Position numbers and translations under genes: made by a program
Shown: one piece after another, positions 1 to 8,228 of the stretch
Position numbering within the stretch: position 1 is the stretch's first letter
Layout of the letters: every line of letters begins with the position of its first letter
Notes under the pieces: model-generated
The model's input: the letters and a program-made list of their open reading frames with translations, nothing else
Databases searched by the model: none
What the model was told of the DNA's origin: nothing
Assembly: GCA_019090895.1 (NCBI GenBank)
Contig: JAHRVB010000262.1
Span: 1 to 55,437 of the forward strand
DNA length: 55,437 nt
Reading direction: 5' to 3'
Source: Kangiellaceae bacterium
GTDB taxonomy: Bacteria; Pseudomonadota; Gammaproteobacteria; Enterobacterales; Kangiellaceae

Positions 1-77
1 ACTTGGGTCGACCGAACGAACACGGGCTATTGACTGACTTGGGTCGACCGAACGAACACGGGCTATTGACTGACTTG
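1..77. repeat. Exact 36-bp tandem repeat, two full copies plus 5 bases
   Basis: Positions 1-36 and 37-72 are identical and a third copy starts at 73 but stops matching after 5 bases. There is no spacer, so this is a direct tandem repeat. The unit is a multiple of three, which keeps the minus-strand reading frame open. The array probably continues to the left of the window. Confidence 0.9.
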
Positions 78-207
78 AAAGGTCAACTTCTGAGCTGTCT
101 ATAAGAAAAAAACTACCTATGCCAAAAGACATTATGCCGATACAAAGTGCAAAAGCAGAGGCGATATAGACTAAAGCTACGAGTAACCTACTTCTAATTT
201 CCAACAT
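1..207 (-). CDS. Partial membrane-anchored protein with 12-residue tandem repeats (3' end outside the window)
   Basis: The reverse strand is open from an ATG at 207 to the window edge, 69 codons. Residues about 8-36 form one hydrophobic segment (VALVYIASAFALCIGIMSFG), followed by a short polar stretch (DSSEVDLSS) and then two identical copies of a 12-residue unit, SQSIARVRSVDP, encoded by an exact 36-bp tandem repeat at 1-72. The layout is that of a protein with an N-terminal membrane anchor or uncleaved signal and a repetitive exported tail. A GGGG about 11 bases before the ATG could serve as ribosome site, and a promoter-like pair lies at 279-307. I do not recognise the family. The opposite strand is also open through the repeat but shows no start. 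Existence is moderately supported; function is unknown. Confidence 0.5.
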   Translation of the reverse strand, partial: MLEIRSRLLVALVYIASAFALCIGIMSFGIGSFFLIDSSEVDLSSQSIARVRSVDPSQSIARVRSVDPS

Positions 208-547
208 CTCAATTCAACCCCATTCACAATAGCTTAATGCTACATCAATTAAAAAACAGATCATTTATGCTATTTGGCAATATACAGAGCTTTATGACAA
301 AGATCAAGACATGAGAACTAGATCACAGTTCTGCCATTTGTATAATCTCTAATTGAGAATAACTTGACTAAACGGAGATACTTAGGTCGATTGAAGAGAT
401 AACGCTAATGTGTCTCAACACTCAACATTTGATGAAATAGCCAGATGAAAACACAGAATTCTACTTGAAAATTCAAAATGATTTAGCTTTTACTTGTGAG
501 CTAACAAAGCTGGAGAAACTTGGGGTTGTTTAGAGGAACTCAGGATC
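208..547. other. Intergenic region upstream of the partial left gene
   Basis: These 340 bases separate the 3' end of the large sensor gene from the start of the left-edge gene; both point left. Apart from the promoter-like pair at 279-307 I see no gene, no clear terminator hairpin and no RNA gene here. Confidence 0.5.
279..307 (-). promoter_or_regulatory. Putative sigma-70 promoter for the left-edge gene
   Basis: On the minus strand TTGATC (302-307) is followed after exactly 17 bases by TATATT (279-284), about 72 bases ahead of the ATG at 207. Spacing is ideal and each hexamer matches consensus at four or five positions. Inference from motif only. Confidence 0.4.
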
Positions 548-3500
548 TTAAGGCTGGACGCCTAAACTAGTGACATTATCTGTAACGGCCATTAAATATT
601 CTGAAACAGACCATTGGCGGTGAAATAGCTTTTCTAACTCTTGTGACTTCAAAGGTTTACTGAAGAAATAGCCTTGTATAATTCGTGCTCTGCTTTTCCA
701 CAAGAGATCGCATTGCTCTTTGGTTTCTACCCCTTCAATCACCACATTTAGCTCTAGGTTGCTTGCAATGTCGATGATGGCTTTAACGATATTCCCATCC
801 TGTTTATTATCTTCAATACCTTGAATAAAGCTCTTGTCGACTTTAAGTACGTTAAGAGGTAGCAATTTTAATTGGGCTAATGAAGAATAGCCGGTTCCGA
901 AATCATCTAGAGCCAAACTCACACCTAAACGCTGCATGGCTTCCATTTGTTTAATGGTTTGGTCTATTTCTTGAACACAGACACTTTCAGTCAGTTCAAG
1001 TTCTAAATGTCGAGCATCTAAATTTTCTTGCTCTAATATTTCAGTAACTTCCTGAGTCAAGTCTCTGTGCCAGAATTGATGAGCCGACAAATTCACACTC
1101 ATTCTTCCTCTCATAATCCCGGCATCAACCCACTTTTTAGTTTGTCTTACCGCCTTTCTCAACAATTGATGGCCGAGCGGTTGAATCAACCCCGTCTCTT
1201 CCGCAAGACCGATAAACTCTTCGGGACTTACAAATCCAAATTTGGGATGAGTCCAACGAGCCAAAGCCTCCATTCCGCAAATTCTTCCCGTATTGAGATC
1301 AACTTTTGGCTGATAGACAAGGTCAATTTTTCCTTGCTCAATAGCTCGCCGTAGTTCATTTTCCATAGCCAATTTCTTTCGAGCTTTGTCATTGAGTTCC
1401 ACGGAGTAAAAGTGATAGGAGTTTAAAACTTCCTTTTTGGCTTCATACATTGCTGTATCAGCATTTCTAAGAAGTTTTTCAGCTGTAATTCCATCATCTG
1501 GAGATATTGTAATTCCAATTGAAAAATTAAGACTGAGTTTTTGCCCTTTGACATAAACTGGTTGATTCAACTCTTGCAACATTGATTCAGCGAAGGAAGC
1601 TACCTCTGTCGATGTCTGAATATCATTTCGAATAATAACAAACTCATCTCCACCAACCCGAGCTATGGTGTCACCGTCTCTATTACGATTAGTGAGCCTT
1701 TGAGCAACCTCCCCAATCAACATATCCCCCACACTATGGCCCAAAGAATCATTTACACGTTTAAAATTATCAATATCAACAATAAATATCGCAAACCGTT
1801 CGTGACGAATTTTAGTTTTTTCTATTGTTTGATTGAGCCGATCATACAAACAAGCACGATTAGGTAAACCAGTCAGTGAGTCGAAATTAGCCAGCTTTCT
1901 AAACTCTTCCTCTGCTCGTTTGTGGAATGTGATATCGGAGAATACGCCAACGTAATAGCGGACATATCCTTTTTCATCGAGAATAGTATCTACCGTTAAT
2001 TTTTGAGGGAAAGGATCTCCGTCCTTTCTTTCTGCCCATACTTCTCCTTGCCAATTGCCCTTCTCCATTAGGCTTAAGCGAATACGTTGGATGATGTTGG
2101 CCGACTGTTCAGAAACATCAGGAAACCAAAGCTCCTCTCCTTTCTTTTCAGCAAAAGAAAACCCAGTGATTTTTTCAAAGGATGGATTGCATTCAGTCAA
2201 ACGCCATTTAGGATCTCGTATCCAAACACCATCGGAAGTCGTTCTGAACGCTTGCCCCAAACGTTCAATCTCTTCATCTTTCCTATGGATTTCGGACACG
2301 TCTTTTTGAGTACCTGACATCCGCGTTGGCAATTGATTTTCATCTGTTTCTACGACTTTCGCTCGGTCCTGAATCCAACGCCATTCCAATTTATCGTCTC
2401 GAATCCTATAGGCGGCATCAAAATAGTCAGTCTTTCCGGTCAAATGTTCATTCAACGCACCCTTTACTCGCTCAACGTCATATTTATGAATATACGAGGA
2501 AAGTTCCTTTAAATTTCTGGAGAGTTTTGTGCAGTTAATATTGATATTCTTGTCGGCGTCTGATCGTAAAACTTCGCCAGAGCGAATATTCCAATCCCAA
2601 ATTTCGTTCCCGCCACCCCACAAGCTTAATCGAAGTCGCTTTTCGCTGTCTTCAACTGTTTGTTGGGTCAATAATTCAGCTTGGCGTTTTTTCCAGATAA
2701 GATAAATAAATAGAGATAAAAGTAAACTAATTACTAAGCTATATAGGAGTTTTGCGAATGTATTAAACCACCAAGGGGAATTCACTACTATCGTCTTTCT
2801 TTCGATTTGGTTACTCCATTCACTCCCTATCTTTCGGACTTGTAGTTCGAACAAATACTCTCCTTCGCCAACATTTGTATATGTCGCTACTTTGGAACTA
2901 GATGATGCTGTCACCCAGTTTTCGTTTAGCCCAAGTAATCTATACCGGAATTCTAGCTTTTCAGGGTTACGAAATTGAGGACTAGTGAAAGCTATCGAAA
3001 ACGGAGTTTGATCATATTCGAGTGTAATTTGTTTCTTCACAAAAAGAGATTTATCTAACACTGCTCCAGTGCCATCAGAGATTTTTAATTCCTTATTTGC
3101 CACACTTAGATTTGTTACAAACGTTCTTTCTAAATGTGTTTTGTCTGCAATAAGACTCGGAAAAAAACGCGTAAAGCCCTTCGCGCCAGCAATATAGATG
3201 TAACCATTTCGAGCAATAAAACCTACATTGTTGAACTCATCCCCTTGTAATCCGTCTTTATATCTAAAGTGCGACATAGAAAAATCCAGAGGGTCTATAG
3301 CTACTAAACCAAGATTAGTGGTAGACCACATTGTTTTTGATTTATGATCAGATAAGACGGAATAAGTAGCGTTATTTGGTAACCCTAGATCTTCATCCAC
3401 ATTTGAAACCACTCCGTTTTCACCCACCACTAGAATTCCATTGGACATAGTTGAAAGCCATAGTTCCTCATTCCAATTAATTGCAATGCCAGTTATATAA

Positions 3501-5140
3501 GCTCCAGAAGTTCCTGGTATATTACTGGAGAAGAGCTGGTTATCTTTATCTAAAATTCTTATGGCTCCCAGTTTTTTTGTACCAACAATAAATTCCGTGC
3601 GCGATGCAACGTAAAAAGCTGTAGGTAATTCAATCTCTATACTTGCAACAACATTAGCTCTCTTCGAAGTCGAAATATTGGTATCTAAAACAATTAGACC
3701 AGTATTTCCTAAGCCTATCCAAATTCTCCCTGAATTATCCTTTTGTACGAACTCTACGACGTCACCTCTATCTAAATGTTCCCCAGAATGATTTAAGTAC
3801 TTTTCTAAAACTTTGTCAGATATACTATACCGGAAGAGTCCGTCCTCGGAACCAATAACAAGAGTATCTCCATCTAATTGCTCTATTCCATTTATGCTGC
3901 TTTCAAATAGTTCGGAATCTAAAGTTAATTTCTGGTGTTCAAAAGATTGTAGGCTAGCATCAAACTTCACCAAATCTCCTAACTCAGTCCCCAACCAAAC
4001 ATCACCTGACTTATCTTCCGTCATTGTATAAATAGAGGGATCATTTAGACCTAACCGTTCATCTTTACTCTTTACGAATGTTTCGAAAATGCGACTCAAT
4101 GGATAGTGTTTACTTACGCCTCCACCTCGAGTGCCAACCCAGACAGTTTGGTCTCTACTTTGAAATATTTTATATACCTTATTTGAACGCAGTGAAACCG
4201 TGTCGTCGCCATTTGCTTGAATGAATCTAGTTGATTCCTCAGTAACACTATGAATGGATATTCCCTTATCAGTCGCAAACCAAAGTCTATTTTCTTCATC
4301 TTGATGAATATGTCTAACAAATGGGCTCGGTAACTGAGCTTTAAATTTGGTTAATTTCAGCTCATTTCTTCGTAATTGATAGACTCCCGTCCCCCAAGTC
4401 GCTACCAAGAGCCTGCCAAAAGAATCTTGAAAAATGTCTATTATGCTCTCGCTAATTTTTTTATCTTGAAATTCTGTTCTGTCTGTAATTTCTACGAAGT
4501 TATTTGATGAGCGATCAAAGTAGAAAAGCCCTGAACCCAAGGTTCCAATCCAAAGCTGCTGCCTATCATCCTCATATATGGCCCTCACTTTCGTTTGGGT
4601 ATAATTCTCAACTTTGTTAGAGTTAAAATCAAATGAACTCAAGCCAGCAGCAGAGCCAATCCAGAGTATTCCGTCATCACTTTGATGAAGGGCTCGAATC
4701 TGGTCTATTTTTATATGATCGTGTTTATCGCCTGACAATTTAATCCGCTCAAAGTTATCTAGGTCTTTTTGATATAAGTCGACACCACCATCAGTACCAA
4801 CCCACAAACGCCCTCGAGCATCTATCAACAATACTCGGACAACATTGTTAGACAAACTATTCACATCAGCTCGGCTGTGTCTATAATTAATAAACTCAAA
4901 ACCGTCATACTTAACCAGTCCATCTTCTGTAGCAAACCACATGAAACCATCATTGTCTTGAGCAATATCGTAAACCACACTGGAAATCATGCCGTCTTGT
5001 TTATCTAAAGTATGAAATTGAAACGCCGGTTCGGCTTGAACTGAGGGAGTACCGAGGAGGATGGCGATAACTAGACACAAAGCCGCGCACATAGACATTA
5101 ATCTATTTTTGCGAGCGAGCATACTTCTATTAAACACCAT
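548..5140 (-). CDS. Propeller-type sensor with Y_Y_Y, two PAS, GGDEF and EAL domains (c-di-GMP turnover)
   Basis: A 1530-residue membrane sensor. After an N-terminal signal or anchor (CAALCLVIAILLGT) come about 650 residues of two-component-regulator propeller repeats (recurring WIGT, DGGV, LWFAT blades), a Y_Y_Y domain near 735-785, a transmembrane helix near 793-815, two PAS domains (about 835-1075), GGDEF and EAL. The cyclase site GGDEF is intact at 1163-1167, with an inhibitory RxxD site (RDGD) five residues upstream. The phosphodiesterase signature EAL is at 1291-1293, and ELTES, DDFGTGYSS and EGVET follow. The periplasmic propeller should bind a ligand, possibly a polysaccharide-derived one as in hybrid two-component systems, and set cytoplasmic c-di-GMP. 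No histidine kinase or receiver domain is present. ATG at 5140 is used; ATGs at 5122 and 5098 are possible, and none has a strong ribosome site. The gene diverges from grxA. Confidence 0.9.
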   Translation of the reverse strand: MVFNRSMLARKNRLMSMCAALCLVIAILLGTPSVQAEPAFQFHTLDKQDGMISSVVYDIAQDNDGFMWFATEDGLVKYDGFEFINYRHSRADVNSLSNNVVRVLLIDARGRLWVGTDGGVDLYQKDLDNFERIKLSGDKHDHIKIDQIRALHQSDDGILWIGSAAGLSSFDFNSNKVENYTQTKVRAIYEDDRQQLWIGTLGSGLFYFDRSSNNFVEITDRTEFQDKKISESIIDIFQDSFGRLLVATWGTGVYQLRRNELKLTKFKAQLPSPFVRHIHQDEENRLWFATDKGISIHSVTEESTRFIQANGDDTVSLRSNKVYKIFQSRDQTVWVGTRGGGVSKHYPLSRIFETFVKSKDERLGLNDPSIYTMTEDKSGDVWLGTELGDLVKFDASLQSFEHQKLTLDSELFESSINGIEQLDGDTLVIGSEDGLFRYSISDKVLEKYLNHSGEHLDRGDVVEFVQKDNSGRIWIGLGNTGLIVLDTNISTSKRANVVASIEIELPTAFYVASRTEFIVGTKKLGAIRILDKDNQLFSSNIPGTSGAYITGIAINWNEELWLSTMSNGILVVGENGVVSNVDEDLGLPNNATYSVLSDHKSKTMWSTTNLGLVAIDPLDFSMSHFRYKDGLQGDEFNNVGFIARNGYIYIAGAKGFTRFFPSLIADKTHLERTFVTNLSVANKELKISDGTGAVLDKSLFVKKQITLEYDQTPFSIAFTSPQFRNPEKLEFRYRLLGLNENWVTASSSSKVATYTNVGEGEYLFELQVRKIGSEWSNQIERKTIVVNSPWWFNTFAKLLYSLVISLLLSLFIYLIWKKRQAELLTQQTVEDSEKRLRLSLWGGGNEIWDWNIRSGEVLRSDADKNININCTKLSRNLKELSSYIHKYDVERVKGALNEHLTGKTDYFDAAYRIRDDKLEWRWIQDRAKVVETDENQLPTRMSGTQKDVSEIHRKDEEIERLGQAFRTTSDGVWIRDPKWRLTECNPSFEKITGFSFAEKKGEELWFPDVSEQSANIIQRIRLSLMEKGNWQGEVWAERKDGDPFPQKLTVDTILDEKGYVRYYVGVFSDITFHKRAEEEFRKLANFDSLTGLPNRACLYDRLNQTIEKTKIRHERFAIFIVDIDNFKRVNDSLGHSVGDMLIGEVAQRLTNRNRDGDTIARVGGDEFVIIRNDIQTSTEVASFAESMLQELNQPVYVKGQKLSLNFSIGITISPDDGITAEKLLRNADTAMYEAKKEVLNSYHFYSVELNDKARKKLAMENELRRAIEQGKIDLVYQPKVDLNTGRICGMEALARWTHPKFGFVSPEEFIGLAEETGLIQPLGHQLLRKAVRQTKKWVDAGIMRGRMSVNLSAHQFWHRDLTQEVTEILEQENLDARHLELELTESVCVQEIDQTIKQMEAMQRLGVSLALDDFGTGYSSLAQLKLLPLNVLKVDKSFIQGIEDNKQDGNIVKAIIDIASNLELNVVIEGVETKEQCDLLWKSRARIIQGYFFSKPLKSQELEKLFHRQWSVSEYLMAVTDNVTSLGVQP

Positions 5141-5260
5141 AATAACTACTTGCTAATCTACTTCTATTAATTCCTGCGAGCTTAAAATATAGTCGAGATA
5201 TAGCAAACCGCCATTTTTATTGGTGCTTTTAAAGAACACAGTTATACCGAAATTAAAAAG

Positions 5261-5276
5261 TGTGATCTCCGTCACA
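5261..5276. promoter_or_regulatory. Perfect CRP/Vfr-type site
   Basis: TGTGA-N6-TCACA with all ten conserved bases, lying between the divergent sensor gene (121 bases from its ATG) and grxA (130 bases from its ATG). A TATAAC at 5241-5246 on the minus strand would place the site near -34 of the sensor promoter. Known consensus of E. coli CRP; which gene is regulated is inference. Confidence 0.6.
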
Positions 5277-5311
5277 GTTTGATATTCTTGCTTGAAAATT
5301 ACGCTGCCTAG

Positions 5312-5328
5312 ACTATCAATATGATAGT
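5312..5328. promoter_or_regulatory. Perfect 17-bp inverted repeat, operator-like
   Basis: ACTATCA-ATA-TGATAGT, 7-bp arms around a 3-base centre, located between the CRP-like site and grxA, 78 bases ahead of the grxA start. Possibly a dimeric regulator site; the regulator is unknown. Confidence 0.4.
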
Positions 5329-5405
5329 TTGATTGTATTAGACTATTCATTCTTCTGATCAGATAATAATTGCCAATCTCCACAATATATTATTTAGGAC
5401 TTATC

Positions 5406-5645
5406 ATGAACAAAATTACTATTTTCGGCCGTCCAGGCTGTGGTTACTGCAGTAGAGCCAAGCAATTATGCGAAATAAAACAATTCGAATTTAAATACAT
5501 CGACATCTGGGAAGAAGGTATTAGTAAGGAAGATTTGGCTAAAACCATTGGTCATCCCGTTGATACGGTACCCCAAATATTCCACGGCAAAGATCACATT
5601 GGTGGCTTCACGGAATTTGATGCATTCGTGCAAGAAAACGGCTGA
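5406..5645 (+). CDS. grxA: Glutaredoxin, Grx1/GrxA type
   Basis: A 79-residue glutaredoxin that reduces disulfides and glutathionylated proteins with glutathione in the cytoplasm. The active site is CGYC near residues 11-14 (E. coli Grx1 has CPYC), followed by the cis-proline loop TVPQIF and the glutathione-binding HIGGFTEFDAF. The EGISKEDL segment and the TVPQIF-HIGG block resemble E. coli GrxA more than GrxC. The reading frame extends upstream to 5370, but ATG 5406 fits the family start (MNKITIFGRPGC) and has AGGA 7 bases before it. The gene stands alone; a CRP-like site and a palindrome lie upstream and a hairpin follows at 5674-5714. Confidence 0.92.
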   Translation: MNKITIFGRPGCGYCSRAKQLCEIKQFEFKYIDIWEEGISKEDLAKTIGHPVDTVPQIFHGKDHIGGFTEFDAFVQENG

Positions 5646-5673
5646 TTCAATAGATTCAGCACCATAATAGCCA

Positions 5674-5714
5674 AGAGTGATTAAAAGCGGGCTAATTAGC
5701 TCGCATCACACTCT
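5674..5714 (+). terminator. Large hairpin between grxA and argS (possible terminator)
   Basis: The inner stem GCGGGCT-AATT-AGCTCGC pairs with one G-U, and outer arms AGAGTGAT / ATCACACTCT extend it with a bulge. It is followed by GATTTT, a weak T tract. It may end grxA transcription or act as a leader structure for argS. Confidence 0.4.
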
Positions 5715-5794
5715 GATTTTGAGGATAATAGCTGTCCATTTTTAAGCCGGTGGATATTCCAGCGGCATTTCAACCGATACAAGGGCTATTATCC

Positions 5795-7498
5795 GTGAAA
5801 GACGTGGTGGAAACTTGGCTAAACGATGCCGTCGCAGAGTTGAAAACTCAGGGCATTATTCCAACCGAATTTAGCGCCAAAGCTAAATTAACCTATACAA
5901 AAGATAAATCGCACGGTGACTTCGCATCGAATGCTGCATTAATGCTCGCTAAACAAGCCAAACGAGCCCCTCGTGATGTTGCTCAGTTAATTGTTGATAT
6001 TCTCGGTGAGCGGCCGGAAATCGATAAGATGGAAATAGCTGGGCCAGGATTTATCAATTTCTTTTTAAGCCAAGAAGCCAGTACTCAAGTTATTAAGACT
6101 ATTTTACAACAACAAGATAAGTTTGGTCATAACAACAAAGGCGAAGGAAAAAAAGTCGGAGTTGAATTTGTCTCCGCTAATCCCACTGGACCGCTGCACA
6201 TCGGCCACGGCCGTGGCGCAGTAGTCGGTGATTGTATCGCCCGACTGATGGAAGCGACTGGTTGGGATGTCACTCGAGAATTTTATTACAACGATGCTGG
6301 CCAGCAAATTAACAATCTAGCGGCTTCAGTTCAGGCGAGATGCAAAGGAATTGGTCCAGAGTCAGAAGAATGGCAGGCCGATTGGTACCAGGGTCTTTAT
6401 ATAAAAGACGTTGCTACAGATTACTTAGCGGCAGAAACCATTGATTCGGCTGATAAACATGTCACCGGCAAAGCTGATATCGATGATTTAAAAGCTATAC
6501 AAGAATTTGCAGTGGCTTATTTACGCCGAGAGCAAGACCTTGATCTTAAAGCATTTGATGTCGGCTTTGATGTATTTTTCCTTGAATCTTCACTGTATGA
6601 AAACGGGGATATAGAAAAGACCGTCGAAGCATTAGTCAACGCAGGACACACCTACGAAAAAGATGGCGCGTTGTGGTTAAAGACGACGGATTATGGTGAT
6701 GATAAAGATCGCGTCATGAGAAAATCTGAAGGTGGCTACACCTACTTTTTACCGGATGTTGCCTACCATGTTAACAAGTGGCAACGTGGTTTTGGTCGCG
6801 TAGTTAACGAGTTTGGTGCTGATCATCATAGTACCGTCAATCGCGTTCGCGCAGGTCTGCAAGCGCTTGATTTAGGTATTCCAAAAGGTTGGCCAGAAGT
6901 TGTTCTGCACCAAATGGTGACCGTTATGCGCGGAGAAGAAGAAGTAAAAATATCCAAACGTGCTGGGAGTTACATCACCTTACGAGATATCATAGACGAA
7001 GTCGGCCGTGACGCGACACGTTACTTTTTGGCAGCTCGGCGATCAACATCCCAGATGACGTTTGATCTTGAACTGGCAAAATCGCGTACTAATGACAATC
7101 CTGTTTATTACGTTCAATACGCGCATGCACGAATTTGTTCGGCGTTCCGAAAGCTTGAAGAAGTCGGTCATTCTTTCAATGAGCAGCAGGGTCTCCAGAA
7201 CTTATCATTGCTAACTCTCAAACAAGAACTGAGCTTAATGGATAAGATAAATCAATATCCTGGACTGGTTGATATTGCTGCGAGCAATACGGAGCCTCAT
7301 GTCATTGCGCACTATTTGAGAGAACTAGCGGCTGAGTTACACGGGTATTATCAAGTTGGTTCAGACTCAGCAGACGACAGATGGATCGTAGATAATGTCG
7401 TTTTATGTGACGCAAGAATGTGTCTCATTAAATCAGTAAAGCAAGTGCTAGTAAACGGCTTGGGTCTTCTCGCCGTCGACGCCCCCAATAAAATGTAA
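5795..7498 (+). CDS. argS: Arginyl-tRNA synthetase
   Basis: Class Ia synthetase that charges tRNA-Arg. The N-terminal additional domain (HGDFASNAAL, KMEIAGPGFINFF) precedes the Rossmann fold with HIGH (HIGHGRG, residue about 135) and the KMSKS-like loop KISKR (about 385), then the DALR anticodon domain (YVQYAHARICS onward). The variant VSANPTGPLHIGHGRG is the non-E. coli branch of ArgS found in many bacteria. Start choice: the frame is open from GTG 5750, but GTG 5795 gives a family-like start (MKDVVETWLND) and has AAGGG 9 bases upstream, whereas 5750 has no ribosome site. I prefer 5795 (567 residues). The SPOR gene follows after 90 bases, the argS-ftsN order seen in other gammaproteobacteria. 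Confidence 0.93.
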   Translation: MKDVVETWLNDAVAELKTQGIIPTEFSAKAKLTYTKDKSHGDFASNAALMLAKQAKRAPRDVAQLIVDILGERPEIDKMEIAGPGFINFFLSQEASTQVIKTILQQQDKFGHNNKGEGKKVGVEFVSANPTGPLHIGHGRGAVVGDCIARLMEATGWDVTREFYYNDAGQQINNLAASVQARCKGIGPESEEWQADWYQGLYIKDVATDYLAAETIDSADKHVTGKADIDDLKAIQEFAVAYLRREQDLDLKAFDVGFDVFFLESSLYENGDIEKTVEALVNAGHTYEKDGALWLKTTDYGDDKDRVMRKSEGGYTYFLPDVAYHVNKWQRGFGRVVNEFGADHHSTVNRVRAGLQALDLGIPKGWPEVVLHQMVTVMRGEEEVKISKRAGSYITLRDIIDEVGRDATRYFLAARRSTSQMTFDLELAKSRTNDNPVYYVQYAHARICSAFRKLEEVGHSFNEQQGLQNLSLLTLKQELSLMDKINQYPGLVDIAASNTEPHVIAHYLRELAAELHGYYQVGSDSADDRWIVDNVVLCDARMCLIKSVKQVLVNGLGLLAVDAPNKM

Positions 7499-7517
7499 AC
7501 AAACTGAAACTTCGAGC

Positions 7518-7547
7518 ACTCCTTTAACTTCGGTTGACGGGAGTTTT
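7518..7547 (+). terminator. UUCG-capped hairpin after argS
   Basis: ACTCC and GGAGT arms enclose AAC-TTCG-GTT, with a 3x3 internal loop, followed by TTTT-CC. It may be a weak intrinsic terminator or an attenuating stem between argS and the SPOR gene. Confidence 0.4.
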
Positions 7548-7588
7548 CCTAAACAACCTTAAACTAAACGATTTTACTAAAATAAATT

Positions 7589-8209
7589 ATGGCTCGAGAT
7601 TACGCAAAAAAAGGAAAAGGCAAGAAAAAACCTAGCGCCAGCAGAGGGAATAATGAACAGTCTGTTTCAATTGGGCTAGTTCTGTTTGTTATCCTAATTG
7701 TTGCCGGATTAATTTCACTATTGGTGTACTTAAAATGGTATATGCCTTCTTCAACTGCTCCTTCAGAAATAACGAAACCAGCGGCTTCAATATCTACAAA
7801 AAAGTCACAAGAAAAGCGTTCGACTAAGGATGTTATAGTAAGTAATGATACCGTTATTGAACAATCAGATAAAAATGAAGTTCCGTTTTATAAAACCCAT
7901 GAAGAAATCACTAATAAGGAAGTTGAAATTCCGATTGAAGATCTAAAACTTCCCGACGGAAAAGGCAAATATGTTTATATTATGCCCTGCGGTTCATTTA
8001 GAGAGATTAGTCGAGCAGAAGAACTTGAAGCGCAAGTCGCGTTGGCCGGTTACAGTTCTAAAATCAATAAAGTGACCGTTAAATCGGGCGTTTGGTACCG
8101 AGTCGAACTTGGTCCATTCTCGAGCAAACGCAAGGCGGAGTCTATACGCCATCGCTTGCAAGATAATGGAATGAATTACTGCAAGATTTGGCCTAAGAAA
8201 ATAAAGTAG
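7589..8209 (+). CDS. SPOR-domain cell-division protein, FtsN-like
   Basis: A 206-residue bitopic inner-membrane protein. A short basic cytoplasmic tail (MARDYAKKGKGKKK) is followed by one transmembrane helix at about 27-50, a low-complexity Ser/Lys/Glu periplasmic linker, and a C-terminal SPOR domain (about 130-203; VYIMPCGSFREISRAEELE, WYRVELGPFSSKRKAE) that binds denuded septal peptidoglycan. The N-terminal RDY plus basic patch matches FtsN, which triggers septal synthesis through FtsA and FtsQLB. It is shorter than E. coli FtsN (319), mainly in the linker. The position after argS supports FtsN, but other SPOR proteins cannot be excluded. It ends 19 bases before the convergent decarboxylase gene. 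Confidence 0.8.
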   Translation: MARDYAKKGKGKKKPSASRGNNEQSVSIGLVLFVILIVAGLISLLVYLKWYMPSSTAPSEITKPAASISTKKSQEKRSTKDVIVSNDTVIEQSDKNEVPFYKTHEEITNKEVEIPIEDLKLPDGKGKYVYIMPCGSFREISRAEELEAQVALAGYSSKINKVTVKSGVWYRVELGPFSSKRKAESIRHRLQDNGMNYCKIWPKKIK

Positions 8210-8228
8210 TCAGAACTAATTCTCCGTA

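Noticed and set aside
1..77. 36-base periodic repeat as a possible CRISPR array
   Set aside because: The copies are directly adjacent with no spacers, and no cas gene is near. It is a tandem repeat, in frame with a minus-strand coding frame.
3..104. Plus-strand open frame through the 36-bp repeat (unit LGRPNEHGLLTD) ending at 104
   Set aside because: No start is visible and nothing else supports it. The minus-strand frame has a start, a hydrophobic segment and a promoter-like pair, so it was preferred; the plus frame cannot be fully excluded.
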